From positions 1,054,001-1,118,000 of the forward strand of contig OX596341.1 of NCBI GenBank assembly GCA_951394405.1: a stretch of 64,000 nucleotides of DNA, written 5' to 3'. The translations under genes were made by a program, and so were the position numbers. Below, one piece after another: positions 36,398 through 47,936 of this stretch (positions within the stretch are counted from its first letter, which is position 1; each line of letters begins with the position of its first letter). Under the pieces are notes generated by a model. The model did not search any database. It had not been told where the DNA came from and saw only the letters and a program-made list of their open reading frames with translations. This DNA is from Coprinellus micaceus (lineage: Eukaryota; Basidiomycota; Agaricomycetes; Agaricales; Psathyrellaceae).

Positions 36398-36861
36398 CAG
36401 TGTAAGGTGCAGCAAAGGCCACTTGGACTGAATAAGCGCCCGCGAAGTGGGAGCACGTCAACGCTTCCACCTGCTTTCTACGGTACTCAGGAAGGGCTAG
36501 GCCATCCAAATAGGAATAACCCCGGTAATTGTACTTCCTAATGAATATTTGTAGGTCGAAGGCGGCGTTAGCGTTTAGCTTGGGCAGCAAACACGGCCAT
36601 CGCGAAGCAGGGATCCACGGGATCGATTAATCAAAAGCCTTTCCGTTCTCAACGCCCACCGTGCACGTTTCACTCCCGATCGCCCCAGTGTAGACCGACC
36701 TCGGCTGAAAAACATGAACGATGAAGTGGTGGGTTCTCACAGCACACTATACTCCAGTCCTAGCCGCTTAATAACCGTTCCTTTCCTCATGCTGCGTCGC
36801 AAATTTTGGCTGGTAGACTTTACGCGCTATCGAGCGCGGATCTGTGCTTCACACCGTTCGA
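36398..36861. other. Intergenic upstream of MYND gene
   Basis: Contains the upstream sequence shared with the relic at 32.5 kb (36825-36861). No gene. Confidence 0.4.
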
Positions 36862-38357
36862 ATGGCTGAGCTCGAACGATATCCAAGCGATCCTGACGAC
36901 GGAGCCATAGCCCTTCGCACTGCCCTCCGACTTTTAGATGCTGAGCCCTTCCCGACGCGGCCGGCGCCTTCCTATCCCTCTGCGAAGCACCGTACGTTAG
37001 AGGTTTTGGGACGCATAAACGGGTTGATGAACATGGTCTACATGTCTATCGGGAAGGCCTTTGGAGACGCCGACAGCCGAACGATCTCCCCCACCATTTA
37101 CGAGCAAAACCTCAACATCATCCTCCGATGGCTCAAATTTTTCCTGAGCGACGTATTTACGGAGCTTAGCTGGAACCCGGAAAGAGAGGCACCCAAGTTC
37201 GTGTTCGAAATGTTGAACAACATGCAAGCAATCAGCCGCTCGCCGCCATATTCATCTTCTTCGAGTCTCTGGTTAACGATGCATTCCTCTGAAGAAGTAA
37301 TCGATCTCCTGCTCGCTGTGTGGTTGTGGCGGGATCGAAAGGGAGAGCCGCTGTATCTAGATCTGACGGTCCCGGGAACGATGCTCAAAGGGTCGGTGTG
37401 GGGGCCAGACATCATGATCGACCTCTTTCGGGAGTGCTGCGTTCACAGGGAGAGTCTGACTCTCATCTCTGAGAAAATCTCCGGGTTGCCGCAGAAAGAG
37501 AAAAACCGCTTTGTGGAGAACATACTGTCCCGCATGATGCAATGGAACCTACCGGGCCAACAATCCCTTGCTTCAAAGGGCTACGGCGTCACCCTCGACA
37601 GTCTTCTCTTACTTATGTCCAACTTGTTGAATACCCGGGGTATCGCGAAGGCCGTCGTCAAGTTTAACTTCGCCGGAAATGTCGTCAAGTTGGCCCTCGC
37701 CCCGGGATATAGCCCTGCCGTTATCAAATTACCTCCTTCTTCGGAGGTCTTCGGTTCGGTGGTAGGGAGCGCTCTACTCTACACTACACTGACGTCCTCG
37801 AAGGGAGACCTTCAGCACAGGATCATAGTCCAACACCTCAAGGCCGGGTTTCTGAGCTTCATCCTGGACGACATGTTCGCTCGCCATGCATCCAGCCCGT
37901 CGTCCTCACCCTTCTATGAGGCGCCTAAAGCACGATACGCGGAACGAGAACTCAACCCCCTCAAGTACCTTGCGCAATTCTGTGTTAACCTTGCGGTCTG
38001 TGAGGCTGCGTGCACGGCAATCTCCGGAGTTCCCGAACAGAGGATGAGGATCTTGGAGGCCGGCTGGGCAGCCCCGTTTTGGCGCCCATTTGCCGATGCC
38101 GCGCGGCTATACCAGCCCATTTGGAGACAGGTCCCCACTAAGCAGGTCGTTGTTTGCGATAATTTAAAGTTACGTCTCCTATTATTGCATAGCGTTAACT
38201 ACAACAACGAGAGACTGTTTCCTCTATATAGCACAATGAGACGTCCGCCGCTAGTTTTGTACCCGACGCGAAGGAGTGTTCGAGGTGCCGCACTGCAGTC
38301 TACTGTTCTCCGAAGTGCCAACAGGAAGATTGGTCTTGTTACTATTGTTACTATTGA
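36862..38357 (+). CDS. MYND-type zinc-finger protein (C-terminally short)
   Basis: Long helical protein of the kind common in mushrooms, ending in a MYND finger. I start at the ATG of MAELERYPSD (36862), which is conserved in the relic at 32.1-32.5 kb; the codon at 36844 is GTG. Exon 1 runs to about 38167 (VVVCDNL). A GTTACG...GCTAG intron then brings in a second frame: FVPDAKECSRC, RTAVYCSPKCQQEDWSC, then YYCY and TGA at 38355-38357. This gives the CxxC...CxxxC core of a MYND finger, but the usual last His-Cys pair and the region after it are missing. Without the splice, the frame runs to 38391 without a finger. Either a truncated gene or one whose 3' part lies at 38859-39419. Binding partners unknown. 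Confidence 0.65.
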
Positions 38358-38858
38358 TCCAACTATCTACGCCTACAAAAGACAAGACTAAGGCTGCATA
38401 CAAAGACACATCCTCGATAGTGGCTAGGAAATAACGGTGAAATAAGGGGCCGTCCTGCAACGCTCGCTCAGTATATCGACGGGCGAAGGGTGCACGAGGG
38501 TGAAGTCCATTTTATAAGCGAAGAAAGAATAAAAGCTAATGCTTGCGGCGTCGTGCGCGTGGTTGGTTTCTATGGCGACGGGGACGGTATTTGAAGGAAA
38601 GTTGCAAATGATGATATGCTTCGGCGATGAAATAACCTGGGACACGGAGGGGTGCGCGGTGGAAAGTGGCGGCACAAGCGAGAGTGCGCTCTAAGCCGCG
38701 CACACAGGCTGGGTACGTAATATTACGCCACCTGCACGATGTGGGCCTTGCTAAGCTCTCTTTCAACTTACTTACATAGGCCTTGAAATGAGTTCTGCAT
38801 GGGAATCTCACAAAAGTCGGACTTTCTTCCTTCGACTCGTCCAACAGCCCATCCTTAA
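38358..38858. other. Spacer
   Basis: Minus-strand frames open here (38424-38883) but no domain is recognised. Confidence 0.35.
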
Positions 38859-39419
38859 TCACGCGGTCGGTCTTCCCCTTCATGCGTGTACCGGGTCCTC
38901 TCCGACGATGGCTGGACTCTATCCAGCAATCCTCAAGACAGGCCGGTAGTGGGTACCAAGCGCCGAGTAGAATTCCCGCTCGTGGAATTCGACGCTACGC
39001 GCGTTCCGTTCACAGTTTCCGTCGGGACCGTGGAAGGGAAGTATCCCAGAACTTGTGAATTGCAGCACTACACGTACCATGTCACAGTGTCGGACCTTCC
39101 ATCGACTCGGAAACCCGCACCCCCCCATGCGAAGTTCGAGAGCCTGACATCGCAGGCGTTCAGTCGATTGCATCAGATTCAGGCCGGCTACGAGACGCGT
39201 TTCAGGTTCCCGACATTGGCGATGTGTGCCGCTTCCCTTGGGCCGTATGAATCGAAGGTATACAGGATGTATATTGTGGAGAGTGGCGGAAACGTCGTTC
39301 GGGTGACGTTATTGAACGGTTTTTTGAGGGCCACGCCTGGAGCTGGCTTTGTGGAGCGGACGCCTAGCAGTGCATGTCATTCATTTCCTCACCAGTCAAC
39401 TCCAAGTCGTTCACACTGA
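38859..39419 (+). pseudogene. Unrecognised open frame, possible 3' remnant
   Basis: Open for about 185 codons but with no ATG near its start, so it is an exon or a fragment. It reads as an ordinary globular protein: VEFPLVEFDATRVPF, TVSVGTVEGKYP, YTYHVTVSDLP, then helical and beta segments to FLRATPGAGF. It follows the MYND gene on the same strand and could be its detached C-terminal part, but I have no motif to prove that. Confidence 0.4.
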
Positions 39420-39594
39420 CAGAAATTGTAACTGAATCTACTGCATAGCACCCAATGTGACGGGCACGTTTATAAGGCGTGGTCGCCGCCACCCCGCTGG
39501 CAACCCTTGTTCCATCTCTCTTTCCGTATACCCGATCCGAATCGAAGGTACTTGTCTGGTTATTGTACTCTCAAGTGCTGTCCGAAGTCGAACG

Positions 39595-40638
39595 CTAGAC
39601 GCAGCCTAAAGGTCGCGAAGCCTGAAGTGAGCAATGCCCTTCTGAACAAGTGCTGAACAACTCACAGATCTTCCCAACCAGGCGCCTTATGGGAGAGCGC
39701 TGCTTAGGAAGGAGAAAGGAGCCGCTACCCTGGTTGATTCTGTCCACCATCTCATAGACAATTCTCCACTCATCCCCCTGGCCCTTGCACGCTTTCATCC
39801 CGGCGCCTTCGGAACGCAGCGGGGTTGTCAAAGCGCGAAGTTCTGCGTGCCGACCTTCGGGGTCGTCTTGGTTGGTACTGGTGCACTGGCCGCTCGAGGC
39901 CATGGGTTTTATGGTCGACCATTTTGTCGTAGCAAAGGTGACGCCCCTCAGGAGCCCGGGGTCAACGTTGGCTGCCAGCCAGGTAACGTCGTTCGGGAAC
40001 CCTAAGCTTGGCCACCTCTGCTCGGTGATATCCTGGAGAAGTAGGACCCCCAACTGAAACGGGTTTCCAGGCTGGATTCTAGGGGATAGTTAGTCGTGCT
40101 TCACTTCGACTGACCGTGGCGGCGCACCTTTGTCGGAGGCTGTCTCGTATACCGCGGATGGTGTCAAAGTCGGTCGATCGAGGACTGCAGTTGTTGTCCA
40201 ACCCCGGCATATCACCAATGATTATGTTATATTTCTTCGTGGATTCTGACTGGCGCCGTGGGACGAGTTGAGTCCAACGTATTTCCGCCGTGGAAGATGT
40301 GAGGCCGCTCCCGACACCCATTAAATCCAAACCTGGGTCGGCGGACTCCTGTATCAACCGATTGATGAACTAGCGAAATTCGGGAAATGTTAGTGGACGG
40401 AGTGTGAGGAAAAGGTGGTGAATTGCTGAGCGCGTACGGTGCTGCTTCCACACCCGGTCCTCCCAAGGCAGCTATGAAGGTGAGTGAGGCGGTCGCTACT
40501 GTGACTGAGTCAAAAAAAGGCGAGCGGCGACGCGTACATTAGAATGAGGTTGACCAGCGTCTCTTCGCTGGGGGAGCGGTCAGCTTGGTACATGTCCATG
40601 AGAGTAGTAAAGAGGTCGGGAATAGCCCTATAAGACAT
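39595..40638 (-). CDS. P-loop GTPase-like protein with Lys-less Walker A
   Basis: Read leftwards from ATG 40638: exon 1 (MSYRAIPDLFTTLMDMYQAD, up to NLILI); an intron GTACGC...ATAG; a short P-loop exon CLGRTGCGSST; an intron GTACGC...CTAG; then FINRLIQ, VGSGLTSSTAEIRWTQLVP, the G3-like GDMPGLDNN, an intron ending CCTAG, and LLLQDITEQRWPS, FATTKWS, then a C-terminal KICELFSTC. The order (VLxLG-x4-G, FIN, DxPG, LxDI-x-E, TTKW) is that of the mushroom AIG1/septin-like G-domain proteins. The Walker A Lys is Ser (GCGSST), so nucleotide binding is doubtful. No stop or frameshift seen. Its closest relative at 27.5 kb is a pseudogene with the same Lys-to-Ser change. Confidence 0.65.
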
Positions 40639-42716
40639 CAATGCGTGCGGTTGTGGTTGGGGAGGGAAGGCAGAAGTGGACTGCGAGGCGTGAGTGTGCT
40701 TTTATAGTAGTGAGTCACTCAGGTTGTGACTCGTCCGTATCAAGTTTGCGCCTAGCAGGGAGATCGCGATTGATATTAATCCACGGAAGAACCCCCTGAT
40801 AGGGGAAGCTGGGCTCATGCGTGTCGGCGGTGAATTTCTCCCGTCTATTTCCGCCCTCATGCACCTGTGGTCGCGACGACCTATGTCCTGATTTAGGACC
40901 GCTTGAGGCGATATGTAGAGATCAGTATATTTGAACCGGAGCATGATAATTTTGACCAAGATTGGTCGTAGATAATGGGACACGCCTTTGCCAGACTTTG
41001 CCCTCGGTGAATGAGTTTCTTTGTTGGGGGGTTTCACCGTAATGCAATTTCGGCGGAGGGTGCTTAGGCCAGTCATTGGAATTGAGGGGGGAATTTGATG
41101 ACCCCTCCCGCTCCCTGGAAGGTTTTCGCACGCCCTTCAAATCGGCGACGCTTTGGTTACCCCTTTGTCTCCCCTCCGATCCACCCTCCGGTATCCACCT
41201 TTCCTAAAGGACCGTTTGGATAAGGACCAAAGCCCCGGGCCTACGTCTGTTTCCACTGGTGGTTCAAGCCAACACGAGGTGTCCGATTGCCCAAATAGTA
41301 CAAAGGTTGCTTTGAACGTGGTCCCACGCCTCGGTCCATATATGCGTTGGATGCTGAAATCATTAATGAAGTCTCCTGCGGGATCGGAACGTACATACGA
41401 TCTAGACCTGTTGGGTATCTTCTTTCGCATCTGCGGTGCCATTGACAAGACTACAGCGTTTGCAAAGGAGTCATCCGTGTTCGTCTTTTGGGCCCCTGGG
41501 TGTACGGGCGGTTATTTACCCTCAACTTGAACCCAGTGATTCTCGATACGACTGCGGGTGTCCGCAGTTTCGTGTTGTGGAAAAGTGGGCACCACTTATT
41601 CGGCAAGCCGCGGAATTTAATTAGTGGCCATACTCCTGGTCGCGTAAGAGCTGAAGGGCCGAGTTCCGCCGCTGGGAAAAGGGGTGACGGGTGGGTGGCT
41701 TGGACCTCGTGTTTCCGTCGCGATAACGATCCCCATTAGCCCAGATAAGCGCAATTCGGATATGGCACAGTTTGGACAGAGAGCGTCGATCAGTCAAGAT
41801 TCGGAATATACTATGTATCCGGAATGTGAAGTTCGGAGTTAGTGATATCTCCACAGTGAATGAGGCTAACCGGGTTTCGGGGTCTCGCCGCTGCCCTTCC
41901 GTTATGGGTCGTCAATCCTCGCACTGAGTGAGCACGGCCTTGCCATGCAGCGTCAGTTCTCTTACACTTAGTACGCCGAGTGATGCGCCCATTGATGAAG
42001 GCTGTAAAGATGAGCGCTCAAGCGCTAATCACTGATCAATATCGCTTTTGTTCGGCTTTCCCAGTATGGCACTCTGAAGTGCGACCGTACCTCAGACCTG
42101 GGCATCCCCTCGCACAGATAAGCGCCCATCCTGCTCACGGCGTCACGCGCGCGCGAGCTCGATCGTGGTCGACTTCAACAAAGCCACAACACTATTATCT
42201 AGGACCCTTGGCACTGCACGTTGACCTTCATTCAGCCCTCAAAAATACAACCGAACGTGCCACGGAGGTAGGTCCCGTTTGGTACAGGGAAATCCGAATT
42301 CGGAGCTTGAGTGACTAGGGCTCAGTACAGGCTAGTGGTGGAGAATAAATGCCACCCGATGTGCCAGGGCGATTAGGCGCCCAGCACAGCCAGCACCACG
42401 GTAGATTAGATTAGATCATGATAGCTACCGGATGTAGACGCCAGCAGTGTACGGGATCAATATCACTCCTTGCCCTCGACGCTATACCGAGGCGCTCGCC
42501 AGCCAGCTCACCAGCCTCGCCAGAGAGCCCGCCCGAGTAGGTCCACTGTGGACTACTCCACCGAATGGATGATGTGAAGAGCCCAGTGCTCCTGGGTAAA
42601 TATATAGTACTGCGGTGAGGAACAGAGAACAGGTACCATTGCGGCAGCGCTCTACTACTCACTCTACAGGCCAATGCCGCAACCCCCTCCCCTGGGTCAC
42701 CATTGAGCATACGGGG
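40639..42716. other. Gene-poor intergenic region
   Basis: About 2 kb with only short open frames (for example 41153-41530 on plus and 41137-41448 on minus). No motif or splice-connected gene recognised. Confidence 0.4.
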
Positions 42717-43759
42717 CTACTCGATGCCCAGTACAAGTTCTTCAGTAAGGCCGATTTCAAGTACAGGCAGCCGCTTTTTCGTGTCGACCTCTGGCGGTTG
42801 TCTTGACAAAAGGTGCATAGGCAGGCTCGAAGAGCTCTCCGAAGACGGCGACAGGGGAGACGGTGGTGAGGCGGGATGTCGAGGGGTTGAAGGTAGGCTG
42901 GGCATCGCGATAAGTACGGCAACTCTAATCACCTTTCCTCCACCCTGCCCTGCTGATAGGCCCCAAGCTTCCTTACCTTCCTGAGGAACTGTCGCGTTCG
43001 GTGGAATGGGAAGAGTTGCGGGTGGGGGTGTTCTGAAGGTATCCACTAGAAGTCTCCCAGCTTGGGGTGGCACACCTATGCTCTCATATCGTTCTTCAGT
43101 AGGGTTGGTAGGAGGGGTAGCACTGGCGTTCGTCACGGGTGGATCGGGGTCTGCAGGCGGCGCTGCGGCGCTGGGCCAGACGTACGAAGCTGAAATAGGT
43201 TGGATGGTATGCCATTCCCGTTCCCCGACTCCGTTAAACCACCTTGCTCCTCCGCGCGTATTGTCCTGCTTCTCCACACCCTGCTTTCCCGATGCATAAG
43301 AAAAACCTCCTCCTCCTATATATACATCCCAAACCCTGGGTTCCCCCGACAAATCGACCATTGACACACCCGTTCCAACCCCTCCACCGAGTATGCCGGC
43401 GATCTGTGTTGTATCGCGTATCGGTACCCGTACCGTCCAACGGTGCCACCTCCTCACGATGAAGCACCTACGGTTCCGTTAGCAGCTTGTATTGCATATG
43501 GGGTGGGGAGTGCGTTGCACCTGAAGGTGGTAGCCGCCGAAATACAGAGCACCATCACGAGGGCTGGGAGGAGGATGTAGAAAGCAGACGGACGCCACGA
43601 GCGCGATGTCGTGTCAGGAAGTGGGGATTCGTAGGTAGGAACAGAGGTGGCAGCAAGCAGGACAGGAGATGGGGGGGTGTTCTCAAGGTGGTAAAATGAC
43701 GGGAGAGGGCGAGGGAAAGACGAAGTCGACGTCTGTTCCATGTTGTAAAAAGGGTTCAT
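42717..43759 (-). CDS. Predicted type II single-pass membrane protein
   Basis: Read leftwards from ATG 43759 (MNPFYNMEQTSTSSF). A Pro/Ser/Thr-rich cytosolic N-terminus of about 65 residues precedes one membrane helix (FYILLPALVMVLCISAA). Exon 1 ends at AANGT; a GTAGGT...CACAG intron of about 65 nt joins IAGILGGGVGTGVSMVDLSG, then VWDVYIGGGGFSYA, a Pro/Asn-rich linker with NAS/NAT sequons, and a tail with VIRVAVLIAMPS and EIGLTEELVLG. The Gly-rich IGGGGF stretch and the VAVLIAMP motif recur in unnamed mushroom membrane proteins as I remember them. Function unknown. The upstream frame to 44068 begins with GTG, so I do not extend the start. Confidence 0.6.
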
Positions 43760-45222
43760 GACTCCGCCCAGAGATATAAGGGCAAAACTAGACCGAGTAG
43801 GACATGGGGGGACATGGAGGTTAGGTTTGAGGACGATTGAACGTGTGGGACCACAATTCGAAGCACAATAATAGCAGCAAATACCCAGAAGTAGAGGCAG
43901 AGGCGAGGTCACGAGTTCAGAGTACAGGACGAGGAAAAGACACCCACGATAGAATCGAGTGTTCGCTGCGACCGTGTTCCCGCCACTATTCATATACTTC
44001 CCGTCCACCACTATCGTCACTCGAGACCCAGGTTTGGAAGTGGCAATTGCAACGGGAACACCCGACACTGCACTCGGCTTACTGCACCGCGAAGTTGGTA
44101 CCGCCGCCCCCAGGGCAAGGGTCCCGGACGATGTTGGGAAAGGAGGAGTGGGTGAAATTTGTGAGCTCAGACGTCATATGGAAACGAGGGCCCCTTGGCG
44201 AAATCTTGCCGTACTAGGTCTGATCCAGGACGGGTGGCGTGGGGGATCCAGAACTTCCGAGTCCAGATGTGGTCGGGAAGGAGGTGATCAAAGGAACACC
44301 TTTCTGTAGGGATGACCAAGAGGGTGAGCCGGAGGTTACGAGAATCGCTCGGCGGGCAGAGCTGGGGATGGTGGTGTGGCAGCACGGTGTGACTCGGATT
44401 CGCCAGCAAGCCTAGCGTTGCCGCTGATCGGATTGTTTGCCGGCCACATGGCCGGGTGTGCAAACAAAATATGTCCCGTCGGAAGTGCCCATTTGCTACC
44501 TCTGCTTATAGGTACTAAGTTCGAGGTTTTAGTCGAACAGGGCCACTGGGACGTGCGGCATATGTTTGCCTCGCCATGCAACCCAGCCCCGGGGGCATTA
44601 CGTTCGCCTCAGACTCTCAAACTGACTATGATAATGTACTGGACGAACGCGGCAGGCCTGTCTGCCCTTCAATCCTCCCCTACAACCTCCACATGCGGCG
44701 CTAGAACGATAGAGCCAGTATGCACGCCCCAGAATGACCATAGTCTTGTGGACCGCGGAACGACCGAATTAAACGGTCTCTGCTGAATGGAGGGACTGAC
44801 GGGTGGTGATGTTTGTACGACTTTCCTAAAATGGTGCACCAACTTCTCTCGCCGAGGTCACGGTGACTTATTGCCTGCCCAGATTTACTAGGTTGGCCCA
44901 TCGTGGAGCATACCAATAGGGTTGAAAGTTAAGTGTAGGTGTTTTGGCTCCGCTTTAATCTTAGTAAGTACTCAACACGGGGCCGGTTTGTGCTGCCCAC
45001 AACCCGAATTGCTACCAGTTCTAGAGCGTACAGTGATATAAACCCGTTACTCGAGGCATTGACCTACATATGCTGCATACATAAGGGGGCTATAGACAAT
45101 CAGCCAAAGTAAAACCGTAAGTATCAGAGTCAAGCACTTCCCTCCGCCATGGGTAGCCCACGTAACAATCTCGCCGCTGCCGCATCCGATCCAACCACCA
45201 CCGTGACAGGACCGTGGAAGTG
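43760..45222. other. Intergenic
   Basis: No gene supported; frames on both strands lack recognisable features. Confidence 0.4.
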
Positions 45223-45561
45223 CTAATTATTCGTCGTGATATTCTGGGTAACCATATCTCGCCCAGCGGAGGTGACAGTCACGGTTTCGATCCGGACGTT
45301 CTGAGCCCCGCTCAAAATGTCCAGATTCCCAGCGGCGACCACGGTTACATGCTGCCTTCCCTCTTCATCGACTGTCCTTGTGATGGAGAGGAAATCAAAG
45401 GTGGGCGCCAGCTCGGAGAACGCCCGCGCGAGGCGCATCAGGCCTGGCGCTCGCGGTCGTTGCAATCCTGGCAGCTTGCCTTGTAGTGTGCTGAACTCCT
45501 TTCGCAGCAATGGCACCCTCAGCGCATCCATCTCCAGAACCTTGTCGATAACCATCCACAC
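45223..45561 (-). CDS. Unrecognised open frame
   Basis: 112 codons on the minus strand. The first part is helical (KVLEMDALRVPLLRKEFSTL), the last part beta-rich (RQHVTVVAAGNLDIL; RIETVTVTSAG). The start may be internal, since an A/T-rich low-complexity tract (45580-45608) lies just upstream and the frame continues as YESVW before the Met. It sits behind the GTPase-like gene on the same strand and could be its last exon or a separate small gene. Confidence 0.3.
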   Translation of the reverse strand: MWMVIDKVLEMDALRVPLLRKEFSTLQGKLPGLQRPRAPGLMRLARAFSELAPTFDFLSITRTVDEEGRQHVTVVAAGNLDILSGAQNVRIETVTVTSAGRDMVTQNITTNN

Positions 45562-45579
45562 AGATTCATAGTCCCCTTC

Positions 45580-45608
45580 ATATATATATTTTTATTTTAT
45601 TTTATTTT
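45580..45608. repeat. A/T low-complexity tract
   Basis: TATATATAT followed by repeated TTTTA units. Confidence 0.8.
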
Positions 45609-45895
45609 TGTATCCATGTTTATTGTCCACCGGGGTATCCCCCATGCGGGACATTTCTCAACGTACAACAGTAATCTAACTATGAAGTTCGGAGTTTTGT
45701 GCTCGCCCAGCACCTGTGATCTGCGTTCAGATCCTTCGAGAGGATCCCCCCGCAGTCCAGCACGGAAACGCTGTTTCGGTGGAGGGCTCTTGTGAGCGAC
45801 CCGAGGGGGTGTATTGCGTTGGCCCGGTCCAACAAATGGTCCAGGGCCTGTCGATGTACGCCGTACCTGGCCCGGCTGTGACCGACCCCTTGGGG

Positions 45896-46757
45896 TCAAC
45901 TTGGTCTGCCTGGTTCGGTGTTCAGCGCGGCGTAGTCCCCTTCATACTGACACAACGTTGCGCCTCTGTTCAGCAGCCTCCTCCATGCCGGCATCTCTTT
46001 CAGGTCTTTCTCCCGGTCGTCGTACCTCTTCTTGTTGTTCTGAACAGAGCCCAGGTCCCATTTCCCTGTGGTGAGGAAGATATGCTGCAACAAGGCCGGC
46101 GAGTCGAAATATTTCACTGGCCAAGCGTGTTTATCCGCGTATACAGTGGCTCGGTCCTCGGCAATATCGTGAAGGAAAATGATTCCGCCGACCAGAGCAT
46201 CGTCGTTACAACTGGGGTTGTCCGAAATGTAGGTGCCAGCATACGTTTGCAGAGGGGGAAGGTGCTCACTCGACGTTCAGCCATGCAGCGATCGATTTAA
46301 TAATCTCAGTGTCGCTATAGTTTGCGTTATTCAGTCCTGGGGTATCCACGAGCACAACCTTTGAGCGGACATTGCAGGGTCCTTCATGTAGGGGTTATGC
46401 ACGGTATAGCTCCGGACAGTGAGGTCACCGCTTGACAGGGCATGGCGGACGGACGCCTTGTTGGCTCTAGCAGCGCTGTTTACGAACTGGGGAGCGTGGC
46501 AGAGAGTTGAACTGAAGAAGGCCACATTGGAGCGGAAGATAGACTGCGTACATGACTCTTCCCTGTGCCCTTTTGTCCCATTAACCTTGTCGATGCCAAC
46601 GCGGGAGTACTCGGTTAGTCAGTTAAATTCCCAGGTCCCCGGCTGGGCATTGTCTCACTCACAATATCAGGACCCCTGAGGTCGGCTTCAGGGCGTCGCC
46701 CCCGAATACTGGGCTTAGGGGGGTTTGAGGCTCGGGCACCGTCATGGGCCCTTTCAT
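45896..46757 (-). pseudogene. P-loop GTPase-like gene with intact Walker A, one apparent frameshift
   Basis: Read leftwards from ATG 46757 (MKGPMTVPEPQT): an exon ending GVLIL, an intron GTGAGT...AAG, the P-loop exon LMGQKGTGKSH, an intron GTACGC...CCAG, then FVNSAARANKASVRHALSSG and a G3 motif VVLVDTPGLNN, EIIKSIAAWL, an intron GTGAGC...CCAG, then IIFLHDIAEDR, LTTGKWDLGS and a charged tail ending GRPS. So Walker A (GQKGTGKS), DTPG and the LHDI / TTxKW elements are complete. Between HNPYMKDP and CNVRSKV the frame slips: one nucleotide is missing near 46380 and I find no intron that repairs it. Either a recent pseudogene or a sequencing error. Confidence 0.6.
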
Positions 46758-47936
46758 GGAAAGTTTAGCAGGGCGAGGCGTCATTAGCGATCCGTCGAGG
46801 GGATGTAAGGGGGTAGAACGAGGTCAATGGTCAAGAGACGATTCCAGGATCCTCATGGTCAAAGACACTCAGCCTTGAGGCTGAATAAACCGGCATGGCA
46901 CCGCGTGCCCTACCTTGGTAATCTTACCCTTTCTCGACCAGTAGGGAATGATATGACGCAGGCGTGTCTACCTCGTTTTCCCTCCACACCATAGGAAGGC
47001 CGAACGGGACTCGCGCCTGGGAACGAAGAAGAGAATAAGCGCCGACTCTAACTGGGCACACCACAGCGCCGCTGAATGGACCTAGTCTCGTAGCCGCGAG
47101 CCCAGTCGAAACAGGCTATCCCATCGGTTCGTCGAGGAATCGTGGTACTACTCAGCTGGGGGCGGTTGTCTACTCCAGGTGCGTCTAGATCGACGGCGCG
47201 CCAAGCGACAGGGGTTGGGCGCCTATAGCGAACATGACTGAGCACCTGGGGTCGAGGGCCGTGTCTATAACGCAGCCAAAGGATAAGGCGTTGGTTAGCT
47301 TCCATACAATCGCGAGTTACGATCCAGTTGGACGAGGATTTTACAACCCTAACTCGAAGGTTCTCCAGCGGTAAACACAGCTACGTGCTGTGTCCCAAGC
47401 GTCCTAAGGCCTCGACGAAGTGAGAAGAAAGCAAACAATAGGAGCAATCCCCAGACGGGGAGAGCTGCTCCAGCCAAGGGTCGACTGAACGTCCTTCCCT
47501 CGATCTGTAGTCCGCCTCGAATCATCCCCTGTGGACGACGAGACCTCCACCCGCCCACCTTCGTCGACGGGTTTCTCAGTCGGCCAGGACCTGGTCCCTT
47601 GAAATGCCGCCTGCGCTGGAGATAATTCCAGCTAAGACTGCCTGCGAGTCAGCGTCATTCATCGGGCTGCTGAACCTGTGTTGGGCGCGACGCAGGGGCA
47701 TGGGGAGCAGGAGGGAGGGACTTCAAGTCTTCTGCCCGTCTGGTTGCGACCAATATGGAGGAGGGTAGACGACTTTTCCTTGAAGAATTTGGCCGCTCCG
47801 ATCGTGAATTAGGTGGGTAGGTAGGGTACACTCGGGTAGTAAATGTAGTATGACCCAGTTCAACCTAAGGACAACGGGCTCAGCGAGTCGACCACCACTG
47901 AGTAGCAATTCGCAACTCACCTCAGAACAACGCATA
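46758..47936. other. Intergenic
   Basis: No gene supported. A minus-strand frame at 47349-47558 includes a hydrophobic segment (LPVWGLLLLFAFFSL) but is short and unsupported. Confidence 0.35.

Noticed and set aside
41153..41530. 125-codon plus-strand frame
   Set aside because: No motif, starts near repetitive sequence, opposite-strand frame equally open; nothing favours coding.
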